Origin: Posidonia oceanica
Lineage: Eukaryota > Streptophyta > Magnoliopsida > Alismatales > Posidoniaceae
Length of the DNA stretch: 64,000 nt
Reading direction: 5' to 3'
NCBI GenBank assembly: GCA_037176725.1
Contig: JAZBRS010000011.1
Coordinates: 744,001 to 808,000 of the forward strand
Positions 21,558 to 34,556 of this stretch are shown here, in pieces. Each line of letters begins with the position of its first letter. Position 1 is the stretch's first letter. Below the pieces are notes generated by a model. That model did not search any database. It had not been told where the DNA came from and saw only the letters and a list, made by a program, of their open reading frames with translations. Both the position numbers and the translations under genes were made by a program.

Positions 21558-22957
21558 TGCATATATGAAAGAAAGTTAGTTGAGACAAGGATATTTTCCT
21601 GTTCAATGTGCACTAAAATTAGAAGTTTGCTACAAGTCTAATGCACTTGAGAAGTATAATTCTCACGATAAAAGGAAAAACCAACTAAGCCTAGAGTACC
21701 TTTGAAATAGTTGGACCAAGGTTTCTGTGTATTCCAGAACATTTTAAGCATAAAAACACACCAATAGTTACAATGAGTAAGCAAAGCAGGAAATAATCAA
21801 GTGTATGAAGCAGGAAATAGGCAAGTATATAAGAACAAAAAGAACATTCGGAAAGTCATGTTTCAGCATGTTCTATGGATGCTTGCAAAATCTTCACTTA
21901 CTCAAATAGGGATTAGATAATGCAAAACTGTAGATGGTGAAAAAAAATACTTAGATTCTTAAAATCTTCACTTATTCTCATAGTTCTCTTAAAGGTCTTT
22001 AAGATTGAAATGACTAAAATATAATTCAAGATTATTTTACACTAAAACTAAGATTGCTATACCCAGTTAAATTAGGGTGCTCGTCCTTACTAGCACCCAA
22101 GGTTGTTGGAACCGACCTAGACTGGCCAATCAGACTAGTTGAACTGTTGACAGGCAAGCCGATCAGACTGGTTCAACCATTGACCCACAGGTCATCTAGT
22201 TTTTGAACCCATTTGAACAGGTGGATCAGGAGGTCAGATTGGTGGAAAGGTTGGTTTTTACAGCTGAACCGGTCTAATCTTTTGAATTCTTTCAATTTTT
22301 TTATAGTGTCAAAATGATGCTATCCAATTGAACCTACCAGACTGGTGCACTGGACTAGACTGACCACAAAAATGGTTTGTAGTTTGGTCTAATTCTGAAA
22401 ACCTTGCTAGTAACAAAGAATGTGCTGGTATATGAAAGATTTTCTGAGCAAACTAAGTACTACTATGTGATTTGGTTGTTTGAAAGATTAAATTTCACTT
22501 ATTGCATCTTAGGTAAATTTAAAGTGTTTTATTCTTCTTAAATGTTTTTCTGGCTTTGAAGAAAAAGAAAATAGAAAATTAATTAAGAAGCAAAAGTTGG
22601 ATGGGACTCACTTGTAAATCATAACCCTATATAAAATAAGGACTGATTCAACATAGAGACCCAAAGCCTGATAAGCACAAACCAGATTTAATTCTTTGGG
22701 TGTAAATACTCTACAATCAACACCACTGAATCGGGTTCTATTTCCAGATTATCAACAAACATATTTTCATGATTATATGAATTGGGACACTACTATTAAA
22801 GACACATTATTAATTGGAAAGCATATTAAACTATTTATTTTCTTGTTTTAGGAAACACATTGATAAGCCACAGTACTACTTCTACAGTCTTATAACTTCA
22901 TCATTTATCAGTGTCTCAGCTAAAAATCTTTAATAACAAATATTCTAATATCATATC
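21558..22957. other. AT-rich spacer, no gene
   Basis: No ORF, LTR or conserved protein motif is visible apart from the small hAT-like element listed separately. The sequence resembles low-copy intergenic plant DNA. Confidence 0.6.
22098..22405. mobile_element. Small hAT-like nonautonomous element
   Basis: 308 bp starting CAAGGTTGTTGGAAC and ending (reverse complement) CAAGGTTTTCAGAATTAG, giving imperfect terminal inverted repeats that start CAAGGTT. Flanking octamers ctagcacc (22090-22097) and ctagtaac (22406-22413) match at six of eight positions, as expected for an old 8-bp duplication. The interior is rich in ACCGG/GACTGG/GTTCAACC words common in plant miniature elements. No coding capacity. 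Confidence 0.45.
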
Positions 22958-25861
22958 TGTAACATCCAGAATCCTTTTTTTTTTTTAACTATTTCCAAAT
23001 TAACTCTAAGCAGATATCAAAATCACAATTAACTGGTATTAAACTAAGTAATTCACTCACCAGAACCCTTGATGTGTGGCGAAGTGACTCCTTCCTATAT
23101 GCACTAGTAAACCAGCAACTCCTACTCCTGTACCTAAAAACACCAAACAAAACACACGTGAGTGACCATTGAAAGGTCACCTAGCACACACCCTACCCAC
23201 ACATACAACAACTTGGCTATCACCGTCGAGGAAACAGGCGTAACCATGCCACAAGCAAACAAACACAGGCATCTCTCCTAGATGCCACAACAGGGCATAC
23301 ATCATTGTCCACAAAGCAAACCACTAAAAACATGCTTTTGAAATCATCTTTTCTCTTTTCCTTTCAAAGCCGTATGCATGCTCTTTTCAAAACCGTTATG
23401 CACACTTGAAATGGCCACTCTTGCCAAATCAAGTCCAAAAACCACACAATCTAGTCCCTCACACTCCCCGTGTGGACCAGACGACCAACCGTGCCTGAAT
23501 GCCCTCAATGGCATTCAAGACACACACACAGCACAGCAAACGCTAAAACCAAAAGCCAACAATGAGACACTGCTCAGCAAAACTACAATGCTCCATTAGT
23601 GCAGGACCTACGCCCCACAGGCGCAGCCACAAGCACACACAACCACACACAAATAGTCTGTGTCGTCACTCAGGCCCAAGCAGACGACACCTAGCCACAA
23701 GCAGTTACTGAAGACTCCAGCTTCTATCAACTATAATGCCGCGGTTGCCTATCCCGTGTGGGAGAGCGACCAACAAGCCTCATTTATCATCACATTTCTC
23801 AATGTACACGGGGTGGCGTCCACTGACATCCCAAACTCAGTGCTCCAAACCTAAAGGCTCAGTCAGCACCTACCAGTCTCAGTACCCGTACTAGCAAGGA
23901 TATCACGTCCAGCTACTCAGAGGTCTCATACTCCCTAGGTCTGCTGCCACAACACCACTATGTACTTTCAGTACCCTGGGCCTTCAACACCCAGAGCAAA
24001 ATGGAGTGTCATACCTTCAAGTCCCGTCGGCACCTCGACTCGTGGACCTCAGCCTTGGCCTCGTGAATGACAATCAAGGAGTATCATACCTCCAAGATCC
24101 GACGAACACTTACCTCATCCTCTTGGTCTCAGGACCTCAACCTAGGCTACGTGCCCGACTATCTAGGAACTTCGTCACATCCCCAGGACCCGCCGACACG
24201 TCCCTACGGCATCTTGGTCCGCTACAAAAGGAAAACGTCAGAAAACTCTTTCCAAAAACATTTTACAAAACCCATGCATTTCCTTTTCATAATACTTTGC
24301 AAAATCATTTCAAAAATCATTTTTATTGTGCAAATACCTTCATAAAACTCAAAACCACATTTTAAGCATCAACATAATCCAGGTGTACTTTCCTGGATCC
24401 AGCCTGGCCATTGCCAAGCCAAACTGAACCGGCTGGGCACCCTAGGGCTGCCCACTGATGCCCAGCAGGTGCCAGTTGTGCCTGGAAAACCGTGCAGAAA
24501 CTCTGCACATCCTACCCACGCATCTAACCCGCGCAATAGTAAAAACTCAAATAAAAATTTGACAGAATGCAACGAACCCAAAAAATCTCCCGATTTGGGA
24601 ACTCAAACCGGTCTCACCACATGCAACCATAAATTGCAAAAAAATACCCAAAACGTAGGTATCTAAGTGCTCTACAATATGGAATAAGAATCAAGGCATT
24701 CTGATAACCGTAGCTCAAGTTATCAAAATCACAATCAATGGAGCTCAAAACCCCAAACAGTAACCCATCATCGTAAATTAACTAAAAAAAACCACAATAA
24801 ATCTCCTAAAATCTTAAATCTTCTACCATGCATTAAGAACATACCAAGCAACACATATTTATCAATTTCATGCATAATCGAAAAGAAAACAATAGGGTGT
24901 GCACCTCTCAGACACGCATAGGGGTGGTTTCCACTCGTCGCCAACCACCCAAACCCAAAGCTCTGTTGCAGGCGACCACCACAGCAACCCACAATGCTCT
25001 CACCTTCGTAAGCCTTACTAGAACTTCCACCAGACGATCACAGCAAGGAGGAACACTGGATTACCACGCGCAACAAGCAAAAGAAAAGAAGAACATCAAC
25101 TACCGAACTAATAACTTACCTCCACGATTGCATGGACACGACGGGAGGTTGTTTGTCGACGGTGAAACTTCCTCCTCTCCACATGAGCACACACTCCATG
25201 GCTCACGGCCATGGTGGAGAAGCATCATCCGGTGTTCCCCTCTTCCTCACGAGCACATGCACACGGCCTAGAAGAAAGCACAGAACTGTTCTCGCCTCCA
25301 CACCACCACTCTCTCGTTCACACACCGAAAGAAGAAGGAGAAGAAGAAAACTCAGGAACTCTTCCCCTCTCACTCTCTCGAACCTTCCCCAACCTCCCTC
25401 TCATCTTCTTCCACCCCGACAGCCGCCCCGAAGATGTGGGGAAGAAAAAAAATGGCAGCAATTGCATGGCTCTCCCATTAATCTTTCTTTATTCAACTTT
25501 TCATGCAAAAATTGCGCAAAGCACCTCCTCCTTCCCATGAACTGCCAAACTCCCAAACAACTCCCAAGAATTGCGCCAGGGAGTAAAAACACCAGTCTAC
25601 TATGATTGCTTCAATGATTAATTACAATTAGAAGCAATCAAACTCTAATCCATCAAAACACATTCACACGGAAATTACATCCCCAAATCCAACCCAAAAG
25701 ATAACTGAATTCTGAACTAACGGGCCACGTCGGTAATACGCGCCAGAATTCCACACTATCAACACACATTAGTAATTCACGCCAATAATTTGCACTAGAT
25801 ATTCTCGCTAATTACTCGTGCTAAAATTTCCCGCTAGTTTCAGAAAAACCTGGATATTACA
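22958..25861 (-). mobile_element. Solo LTR, family B, TSD atatc
   Basis: 2,904 bp with TG...CA ends (plus strand tgtaacatccag ... gatattaca) flanked by a perfect 5-bp duplication ATATC at 22953-22957 and 25862-25866, so the boundaries are firm. Coding orientation minus: it matches the 38216-40665 and 28162-37291 LTRs in reverse. G-box CACGTG at 23155-23160. A pyrimidine-rich block (25280-25430) corresponds to the CT-rich region of the Tekay LTRs. It arose by recombination between the two LTRs of a former full element. Confidence 0.9.
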
Positions 25862-25866
25862 ATATC

Positions 25867-26229
25867 TCTATGAATGTTGGTACGTCTTCTAATTTCATCA
25901 ATTATCTTCACATTGAGGACGACACAAGGAAGACTTCACTAAACTTCAAAGGTTTTAAACTATAGAAGCAATCATTGTAGGAGACATTACCTAAAGCACA
26001 AAAAAACCATTGAAGAGGTTTCAGAAAGAGTCTCAAAGTCAAAAAACATAAACCAGTGCACCAACTAAACCATGGTGTCTTCAAAATGAATGATTGAAGA
26101 GATGGTAACTGCAACTTTATTAAATGGAATAACTGAAGGCTAATGGAAAAATTCAAGATACATCAAACTTGACTTTTATATCAAGAAGTCCAAGCCAGAT
26201 GAAGTAGTATTTCAAACTTCTAAAAGTAT
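25867..26229. other. Unassigned sequence
   Basis: AT-rich, between the solo LTR and the next LTR remnant. A minus-strand 82-codon frame here has no recognisable motif. I see nothing in it. Confidence 0.5.
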
Positions 26230-27855
26230 TCTGAATCATTATTTCACTATAATATATTCTATTCGCAGACTACTACTTATGGACACCATCCTAGCTTAAC
26301 TGCCGTCTAGCTCTTCGGCAGTTCTCCACTATAATGCTTATTGTTGTGATTGTGCTTGGATTCCAAGTGGGAATCCTTTACCGTGGCAGTTGGCTGTTGT
26401 TGGGTTCAAAAGAGAACCTAATCCTTGTGGATTGTGATACTATAGTGGAATAAAGATTTGGATGCAAGATTTGATGTATGTGTGTTTGAATGTGTGATTT
26501 GTGGTGTGGATTATCATTGTTCTTGAGTTTTTTCTCTCGTTTCACCGTTTATTGCATGTTTTTACCCTTTGGGGACGGGCTGCATGCGCCCTGCGCTCTC
26601 AGGCCAACTGTTTGGCCTGAGGCGCATATAGGATGCCCCTATGGCCTGCGCGTCTTGGACGCACGGGTCAAGGGTGTGTTTTTCCCACACAGCCTGCCGT
26701 AGTAGCAGTTGTATTGGGTGCTTTTCTAGGTGGTTTTGTGTTGGTTTCCTGACACCTTTTGATTGATACCCCTAGAGGACCAGGTACGAGTTCGTGGTTG
26801 TGGTTGCCGAGTTGTAGGAGACACAAGGATCGTAGGATCGTACTAGCGGACTAGGGATGATTGATACCTCTAGAGGGTCAGGTGCGAGTCCGAGGTCGTG
26901 GTTGCTGAGTTGTGCACTGGCAAGGTCAGGGGTAGAGTCCCTGGGTGACTCGGGTGCAGTGCTAGCGAGGTCAGGTGTTGAGTCATTGGTTGGCCCGGGC
27001 ACCAAGGACACCTAAAGGGCGTACTCTGTGTTTGTCCCAGTGTAGACCTGCAGAGGGTTCGTAGAGCATGAACCTGGGACAGAGGAGCTCTTATATAGGG
27101 TGGCTTGTCCGTGGCAGTGCAGTGTGCTTCGGCGGCTGCTTGTTGGCTGGTCGATTTCTTGTGGCTAGAGTGACGACAGGTTTTTGCACTGTGTGTGTGA
27201 GTTGTGGCTGTGATTTTCTTGAGTTCTGGTTTAGTTTTCAAACTCTGGTCTAAAGGAGACCATGGTTTTCAAGTAGTGGTTGTGGTTTTCTGAGTCAAGC
27301 TAAGGTCTAGTGGAGACCTTGGTTTTTGAGACTTGGTTTGTGTTGGATTTGGACTTGGTTTAGTGTAGAGTAGCCATTCCAAGGGTGCATTTAGAGATTT
27401 CAAAGATGCACGTGTTTTTAGAAAAGAAAAGGAGAAAATGGTTTTGAAAAGCATGTTTTAAAAGGATTTCATGTTTGTCTGCATTAGAATCTTGCAGGTT
27501 TGGTGGTTTGTAGGTTTTGGACTTGGTGCTGTCGAGAGGGGTAGCCGATTGGCTTGGGAGCTAAGTGTTAGCGACTCCAGTTTCGGTTTGTTGTTTTTGG
27601 TAGTTGGTAGGCGTGTACTGGGTGACTATTAGATATCACTCATACGTGTTTTGATGATTTTCTTGCAGGTGTAGATGTGGAGTAGCAGTCGGGTGTAGTG
27701 CATATAGTTGAAGTCACGTAGCCGTACACCACAAGTTCTAGGTAGAATTAGAAATTTGTTTATTTTAAATTCCCTGCATTTAATTTGAGTTATTTATTTA
27801 TTTATAGCTCTAGGAGAGTTAAGATGTTAGGTTGTGACGCCCGGGGGTGTTACAA
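26230..27855 (+). repeat. Old LTR remnant, plus orientation
   Basis: The right end reads GTGACGCCCGGGGGTGTTACA and breaks a copia integrase frame at 27856. The last 250 bp hold the module seen near the end of other LTRs here: ATACGTG, TTTTCTTGCAGGTG, then AGTGCATATAG and AGTCACGTAGCC. Two GATTGATACC..CTAGAGG repeats (26760-26880) match the GGTATGATACC words of the other LTRs. The left border is uncertain because no TG start or matching TSD (expected atgcc) was found. Confidence 0.55.
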
Positions 27856-28161
27856 TGCCGTTCAGCGAACCTATTTTGTTCTTGAGTATAAGGTGTAGAG
27901 AATCGATGCTAAATGCCATGAGATGCTACAAAGGAAGTAAATGTACGATATTCACCCCCTCCATCAAATTGAAACTACTGTATACGCAAACTTAGAAAAT
28001 TTTCAATCATTAACTTGAAAAGTTTAAACACATTCAAGGCAGAAAGAGGATAAATCCAGGTGAAATGAGTGTAGGCATCTACAAAGCATATATAATAGCG
28101 ATACCCATCAACTAAAGTTACAAGAGAGGGATGCCATACAACAAAGAATACTAACTCAATA
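27856..28161 (-). pseudogene. pol: Copia-2 integrase core, part
   Basis: Minus-strand copia integrase: LVDGYRYYICFVDAYTHFTW, then GGGEYRTFTSFVASHGI and PYTQEQNRFAERH, where the family has the second Asp and the catalytic Glu. The second catalytic Asp is kept (FQFDGGGEY). Stops follow SLRIQ and SHGI. It ends at the LTR remnant border at 27855 and, across the inserted B-family LTR, continues in frame with the piece at 37292. Confidence 0.85.
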
Positions 28162-29971
28162 TGTAACATGCATGTTTTCTGGAACTAACGGAAAAGCTTG
28201 GCACGGGGAAATCTGGCGTTTTTTTTGGGAGTTGTTTGGGAGATTCTCAATTTGTGAGGAAGAGGAGGGGTTTTGTGCAATTTTCGTGCAAAAAAATTAT
28301 TAAAGAATGAGGAATCTACCACAGCCATGCACTGCCATTTTTCCTTCCGCTTTTTCAGGCAGCTGTCGGGAGACTAAGAAGAGCGGCGGCGGAGCATCTA
28401 GAGGCTTCTTCTCCTTCCTTCTTCTCCTTCCCCGGAGTCCTCTTCTCCTCCTTCTTTGGGTGTCTATGTGTTAGAGAGTTGAAGGGAGAAGAACAGAGGC
28501 AAGGAGGAGAGGTAAAACTGAGAAAGAGAGAGAGATGTGGTGTTGAGCTGTGCACCCAAGCACTTCCCCTGTGAGAACTCCGGTCAACACCAAGGGAGCT
28601 TCATCGCCGACAAACATCTCCCCGCCATGTCCGTGCAAGCGTGGAGGTGAGTTTGGGTTCTCAGTTGTTGGGTTCCATTTCCTTCCCCTACATGCGTGAA
28701 TATGGTTTGATTCTTGATTGTTGGGTTTTGCTAGATGTTGGGTGGCTCGTGCATGTTTATTGGGAGGTGGGAGAGCCATTCGTTTGAGCTCCGGCGTTGG
28801 AGATCGCTGGCGGTTGGAGGAGGTCGTCGCTGGAGAAGACAGTGGCTGTACACTATCATGAAGGTACACACCCCCTTGCTAGCTTTCAATTTTGCTTGAA
28901 AATGATGTGAATATGTAGATTGGTATGTTTTGGATGCATGGTAGAGATTTCATGATTTTAGGAGATTTATTGTGGATTTTATGGAAATTATTGGATGGTG
29001 GGTTACTGTGCTTGAGATTTTGGCCGAATGACCTCTTGTGCTTTGAATTTTCATAACTTGATCTACGGTTATTAGAATGCCTTGATTTTTGTCCCATATG
29101 GTAGATGACTTGCAATGCTTTCTTTTGGTATTTTTGTGTAATTTATGGTTGAATAGGGGGACCAGTTGGAGTTTCCAAACCAAGCGATTTTTGGGTCGCA
29201 ATCTGTCGGATTTTTATCTACAAAATTTTATTGGTGCGTGGGTTTCCTACGTGGAAACCCTGTGCGTATTTTTTTGGACTTTTTGGGTGCCAGTGGACAC
29301 CCTTGGGGCACCCATGCAGCCTGGATTGGCCTAGTTTTGGCCAGAACGGATCCATTGATGCTTTCCCTACTCCTGTTAAGGCTTAGAATGTAATTTTGGA
29401 TTTTATGTAGAGTTTTGTAGAATAAAAGTGAATTTTTGTCCTTTAGGACATTTACATTTTTGTAAAACATATTCAAGTGAAATGATAATTAGGCAAATCA
29501 TTATGGATGAGCTAAGGATTGCCTAAAATGAATTAGCAAGATCCGTTTGTGTTAGAGTTGGAATTAAAAGACTAAATAACCTAGAAATGCTAAGATTTTC
29601 CCTAATTGGTATAGACGGACATTAGGGAACATGATAACCTTAGAATTAGACCTTGGCACTAGGACTTAATGTTCTGGGTGCTATTGTGTGGGTGTTCGGT
29701 CTCGTAACTACTTTGGGACTTCGGGACCAGTGTTTTGTTTGGGGGTGGCGTCTCCTAGGTAATCGTTGCGCCTAGAAGATGCCTTTGTCTTCCCTGTTGT
29801 ATTGTGTTGTTTTGAGGTGTGGTTTCTGGGCTCGATAGTGGAGCTGTCGAGATTGTGTTTTGAGCTATGATTTCAACTCGTGGCTTTGTGCTGTGCTTGG
29901 TACCATGTTTTGAGCTATTTTGAGTTGTCATTGAAGGGTTTTGAAATGATTTTTGAAAAGAAAATGCATGG

Positions 29972-32805
29972 TGTAACACCCGGGAATTCATTTCTCTTGA
30001 AATTATGCTTTTAGAATGAATTCCTTGACTGTAGACGGGTGTTACTGGCCTTGTAGGCCCCACTTGTGATTGATGTGGGCCCCACCTGTGGTTTGTGTGG
30101 GTCTCCACCTATGTTTTGTTGTGAACCCTACTTGTGGCTGTTCATGGGCCCCACATGTGGTGGTTGGTGAGACAAATTGCAGATCTTGTCCCTGGCTCTT
30201 TCTCTCTCTCTCTCCCTCCCCCTCTTTCTCTCTCTTTTCCCCTCTCCCCAACTCATTCTCTCTCTCCCTCACGCGTGCCTCTCCCTCTCCCCCACCCGTT
30301 CTCCCCCTTCCTCCTCTCCTCCGCCTCGTGCCCTACCCTCGGCTGGCGGGGCAGCATCCTCTCCCCATCTCCATCTCCTCCTCCCTCCACTCTCTCCTCC
30401 CCACTCCTCCTTCCTTCCCCTTCTTCTTCCTCCTCCTCTAGTTGGTGGCTGTTGGCGATGGTCGGCGTGTAGTGGCAGCCGACAGTGGTGCGGCAAGCTC
30501 CGGTCTTCGTCCCAGTGGAGTGGCGAACCCGAGAGCGGTGCGTGGAGCTCGGTGAGACGGCGGATCGCCGGAGTTGCGTGTGGATCACCGAAGGACGGAG
30601 GCCGTCCCTTTGTCCTAAAGTACACGCCTCACCATAGTAGTTCAAATGTTTAGAAAATTATATGCATGCGTCCCTTGCCATGTTTTGAATGCTATGGAAG
30701 TGGTTTGGCAATTTTTGGGATTTTATGTGGTTTTTGGCCGGATTTATGGCCCGAGTAGATTAAATGCCTAAATTGTGGTTTCCAGTAATTTTCGGTGTTT
30801 TATGCCCTCGGATTGAGGTGAATGTGGTATGGTTGTATTGCTTGAGCGGATACGCTCATTTTCATATATTGCATGCTTAGTTTGGCGTGGACTTGCTATT
30901 GTTGGAGATTTTTGGGCGAAAATGACTTCAATGTGGGTTTTCCGGTGTTCTCGCGAATTATGTGCCTCAGAATGCCATAATGCATATATGGTTGCATTCC
31001 TTACTGAATTCCGGAGATTTCGGTATATGGCATGCTAGATTTAGAGTTTTGTGTAGGTGTTTTGGGATTTAAGTGGGTTTTATGAGTTTTTAGTCCTGGT
31101 CTGGTTCGGCACACCATTTTTGAACGGTATGCCGATTCCTGTAGGAAATCGGTACACCGGTCCATATCGATGTCCCGTTTTGCTGTCAGATTTAGACTAG
31201 AATCCAGAAATAGTCAACCAGCTGATTTGGATCTACCGAATCAGGGATTTTCGGTGGACCGATGGAATTTCAGTCTGCCGATTTCTGGACCTAACCGATC
31301 GATCGGTTATTTTTGGTTTTCCGAATCAGGGATTTTCGGTCGATTGATTGATATCGGTCTACCGATTTTGGTCTGGGTTGCTTTCCCAGGCTTGTTTTCT
31401 GATGATGTTTTTATTATTGGTTTTGGGGCATATTATGCTTTAGCCCATGATTTTAATTAAATGTTTTCAAAGAGATTTTTGAGGAAAAACATGTATGGTT
31501 TGCAAATGATTTTGCCGAGGTTTTTCGTAACCGAAAACCTGGGAGTTGTGTTAACTGGACCCGGTGATGTAACGACATTCCTAGTGTGTCGCACACCTTG
31601 CCTGGGTTGAGGTTTTAGGGGTCGCGGTGCCGACCGTACCTAGCGGTATCGTAGCAGCAGACTCGAGAGGTATGATACTCCTACGTAACTGGGCATGATA
31701 CCTTAGTCGTTACAGGCACCGGGACTCGTCTGGTTTTTGGTGTTAGCTGAGCCTAGGAGTGAGGAGCCTCTAGTGGTTCGGAGCATTGAGCTGAGGTCGC
31801 TGTATATTAGGCGTGCCCTGTGGTTTATCTTAATTATTGACAGCTCGCTTAGTTGGGGTGAGTAGCTTTCCCAGGTGGGAATCGCTTTTGAGGCGTTTCT
31901 AATGACGAGAGGCCGGGACGGACACGCTTCTCCACAGGACAGGTGTTCATGGCAGTGCAGTGAGCTGCAGGGGTAAGTCCCTAGCTACTGCTTGAGGCTG
32001 GGTCGGTTGCTTGGCGCCAGGCAACACATCTAGTTGTGGTTTTAGCCCATGAAGCTGTGTTTGGTTGTTGCTGGCCGAATTAGGCCTAGAGCTTTGCCTA
32101 ATTTTGGGCTTCGTGAGGTTTTTGCTGAGTTTTGGGCCATATTGGGCCTTATGCTTTCCGCCTATTGATGGCGTGTGGTTTTGGTTTGAATTTTGGGCAT
32201 ATTGGGTCTAATGCTTTACGCCTATTTACGGCGTGTGGTTTTGGTTTGAGTTTTGAGCCGGTGGACTGTTATATTGATTGAGGTTTTGTTTACGAGGTAT
32301 TTCTGCCTTATTTTCGCCAGTGGGTCGAGTGTTTTCCCAACCTGAGAGGTTGGAGGTTTTTGAGTTGTGCAGAGGTTTTGGGCCGGTGGGTCGTGGTTTG
32401 CGAAAATGTTTTATAAGCACCTATATTTCCCGATTTTTAGCATATTGGCTTTGGGGAAGGTGTTTTATTAATTATAAGGTTTATTGTGAACCCAGATTTG
32501 AGGTTTTGACCGGTTGTGCCGTATTCTGGTTTTATGCCGGTTTCTCGTGTGATTTTTGCAAGGTGTGTGCTGGGTGACATTTTCTGGTCACTCACGTGTG
32601 CTTTGTGTGGTTTTCAGTTGTAGGTGCAGATGGTTAACTCGTTCAGAGTCATAGTGCATATAGTGGGAGTCACGTAGCTGTCCACTGCAGGTTCCTAACA
32701 TAAATTTTGTTTTTAGCCCAGTAGTTAACTGTTAATGTAATAGTTAATTATGTTTTAAATTTTGTTGGGCTTAGTTTTTGTACTGTTGCGATTGGGGTCG
32801 TGATA
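29972..32805 (+). repeat. Tekay-4 5' LTR
   Basis: 2,834 bp starting TGTAACACCCGGGAATTC and ending TCGTGATA (CA end mutated to TA). Pyrimidine-rich tract at 30188-30445, TCGGTnnACCGA-like motif array at 31105-31375, TGTATATTAGGCGTGCC at about 31801, G-box at 32594-32599. More diverged from the others than those are from each other. Confidence 0.9.
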
Positions 32806-32809
32806 GATC

Positions 32810-32823
32810 TGGTATCAGAGCCC
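32810..32823 (+). promoter_or_regulatory. Primer-binding site, tRNA-iMet
   Basis: TGGTATCAGAGCCC four bases after the 5' LTR end, identical to the PBS of Tekay-3. Confidence 0.92.
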
Positions 32824-32980
32824 ATGTTCACTAGGTTGTACTAGCCTAGGAGTAGTCAGTTTAGTGACTCCATAGGAAATTGCATATCATGATCGAGTCT
32901 GCACCTGTTGTTTTGGCATAAATTGTTGTTTGTCTTATTGACTGTGGTGCAGGTTATTGTTGTTTCTCTCCTGTTTCAGC

Positions 32981-34167
32981 ATGTTTCGCTGTGGCCATCG
33001 GAAGGATAAGACCCCTACTGAGGAACCTAGTTCTCAAGAGGAGAGTAGTTGGCATGGCGTGCAGATGGAGTTGCGAGGCTGGATGAGTAGGATCTCTCAT
33101 GCATTTGGCAAGAGTAGCTCTGGTAGAGCGTCTAAGGGAGATATGTGGCTACGCCAATTGAGCAAGCTCCACCCGCCAACTTTTAAGGATACTGGTACTC
33201 CTGAGGAGAGCGAGGCATGACTGCGAAGGATTGAGAAGTTGTTGGATAGTTTAGCGTGCCCGGCGGAGCACTGGGTGCAGTTGGCTACCTTTCAACTCGA
33301 AGGCGATGCCGATTAGTGGTGGAGAGCCACAAGGTGGCTACAGTTCTCGAATTCTATAACGGTCGACATCAACTGGAAGGATTCGAGACTGCATTTCATA
33401 AGAAGTACTTCCCGAGCCATGTGAGGAGTCGGTTCGACCGAGAGTTCCGGAGTCTGCAACAGGGCAGGATGACTGTGGCTGAGTATGAAGCTTCATTTGC
33501 CTGGTTGGAGAGGTTCACCCAGGCCTTTGATACTGAGGAGAGGCGGGCGGAGAGACTTCTGGAAGGCCTTCAACCCAGCTTGAGGGTGAAGGTGATGGGC
33601 TACCGATGCACGACGGTAGCTGAGTTGGTCCAGATGGTTTCCCGCTTTGAAGAGGAGTACAACCAGTATGTAAGTGGTCACTCCAAGGGGAAGGCCAAGA
33701 CGCCCTTCACTTCCCAGTTCTCTGTCTCTAGTCCACTGAGTTCTAGTGGCACGAGTAGCCTAGGGAAGAGAAAGAAGGACAGATCTAGCAGTGGTTCTGG
33801 TGCCCGGCGAAGTTTTGCTCGAGGTAATGGTGCTGGCCCTGCCTCCAGCACCCGGCACAGCTTTGCAGGAGTTGGTAGCACCGGTCTGAGTCAGGCTACT
33901 TCGAGTGGGCAGGGTAGCGCCCAGTGTTTCCAGTGTAGCCAGACGAGTCACTTTGCAGCGCACTGCCCTCGAGCACAGCAGGCGACGAATCGGAGTAGAG
34001 TGGTGTGCTACAACTATGGGAGACCGGGACACGTGCAGAGGTTGTGTCTGGATCCTCCCAAGAGAGCGGGGAGTGTGCCACAGCAGCCAACCCAGGGGTG
34101 TGTGTTCACCATTTCAGCTCCCGACTGTGGGCCCTCTGAGGATGTTATAGAGGGTAAGTCCCCGTAG
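32981..34167 (+). pseudogene. gag: Tekay-4 gag
   Basis: Starts at ATG 32981 (MFRCGHRKDK, matching the intact Gag start). Stop at 33218-33220 (Trp to TGA in EAWL) and at about 33315, then a frameshift. From about 33390 to 34167 the frame is open and has the Gag core (FHKKYFPSHVRSRFDRE, AEYEASFAWLERFTQAF), the Ser/Lys-rich linker and two zinc knuckles, CFQCSQTSHFAAHC and CYNYGRPGHVQRLC. The second knuckle has lost a Cys (NYG for NCG) and the first has TSH for AGH. Confidence 0.9.
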
Positions 34168-34279
34168 TTTTCTTTGGGTGGTGTGACCCATTGTATGTTG
34201 TTGTTCCTCTCCCCCATAATATGAACCTTGTGTTTAATTGGGGATGCTGTTGGTTGTGCTTTGGCCTTAGGTTCTTATC

Positions 34280-34556
34280 TTGTGGCAGGCTGAATGGCCA
34301 AAGTTCTGTTTGACTCAGGGAGCACATTCTCTTTTGTCTCCGAGTCATTTGCGGTGGAGTTGGATGATGTACCAGCCAAGTTAGCTTTCCACCTGGATGT
34401 CGTAATGCCGCCGGGGAGCACAGTTTGGCGTGGAGATATCTGCCATCTGTCGATCTGGAGCTGAATGGCCGAGAGTTCGATGCCACTCTCATCCTCATGG
34501 GCATGATTGAGTATGATGTCATCTTGGGCATGGACTAGCTGAGCCAACATTCTGCT
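34280..34556 (+). pseudogene. pol: Tekay-4 aspartic protease
   Basis: MAKVLFDSGSTFSFVSESFA with the catalytic Asp, then AKLAFHLDVVMPPG, after which a 1-bp indel near 34410 shifts the frame. The ILMGMIEYDVILGMD block returns in another frame at 34490-34540. Confidence 0.85.

Noticed and set aside
20726..21613. 295-codon minus-strand ORF rich in Ser, Pro and Leu
   Set aside because: It translates the CT-rich tract and adjoining LTR of Tekay-3; the residues follow the low-complexity DNA and no domain is present.
24006..25605. Several 90-160-codon plus-strand ORFs
   Set aside because: They lie within the TSD-bounded solo LTR 22958-25861, antisense to it, without motifs.
30070..30653. Overlapping ORFs in all frames
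   Set aside because: CT-rich tract of the Tekay-4 5' LTR.
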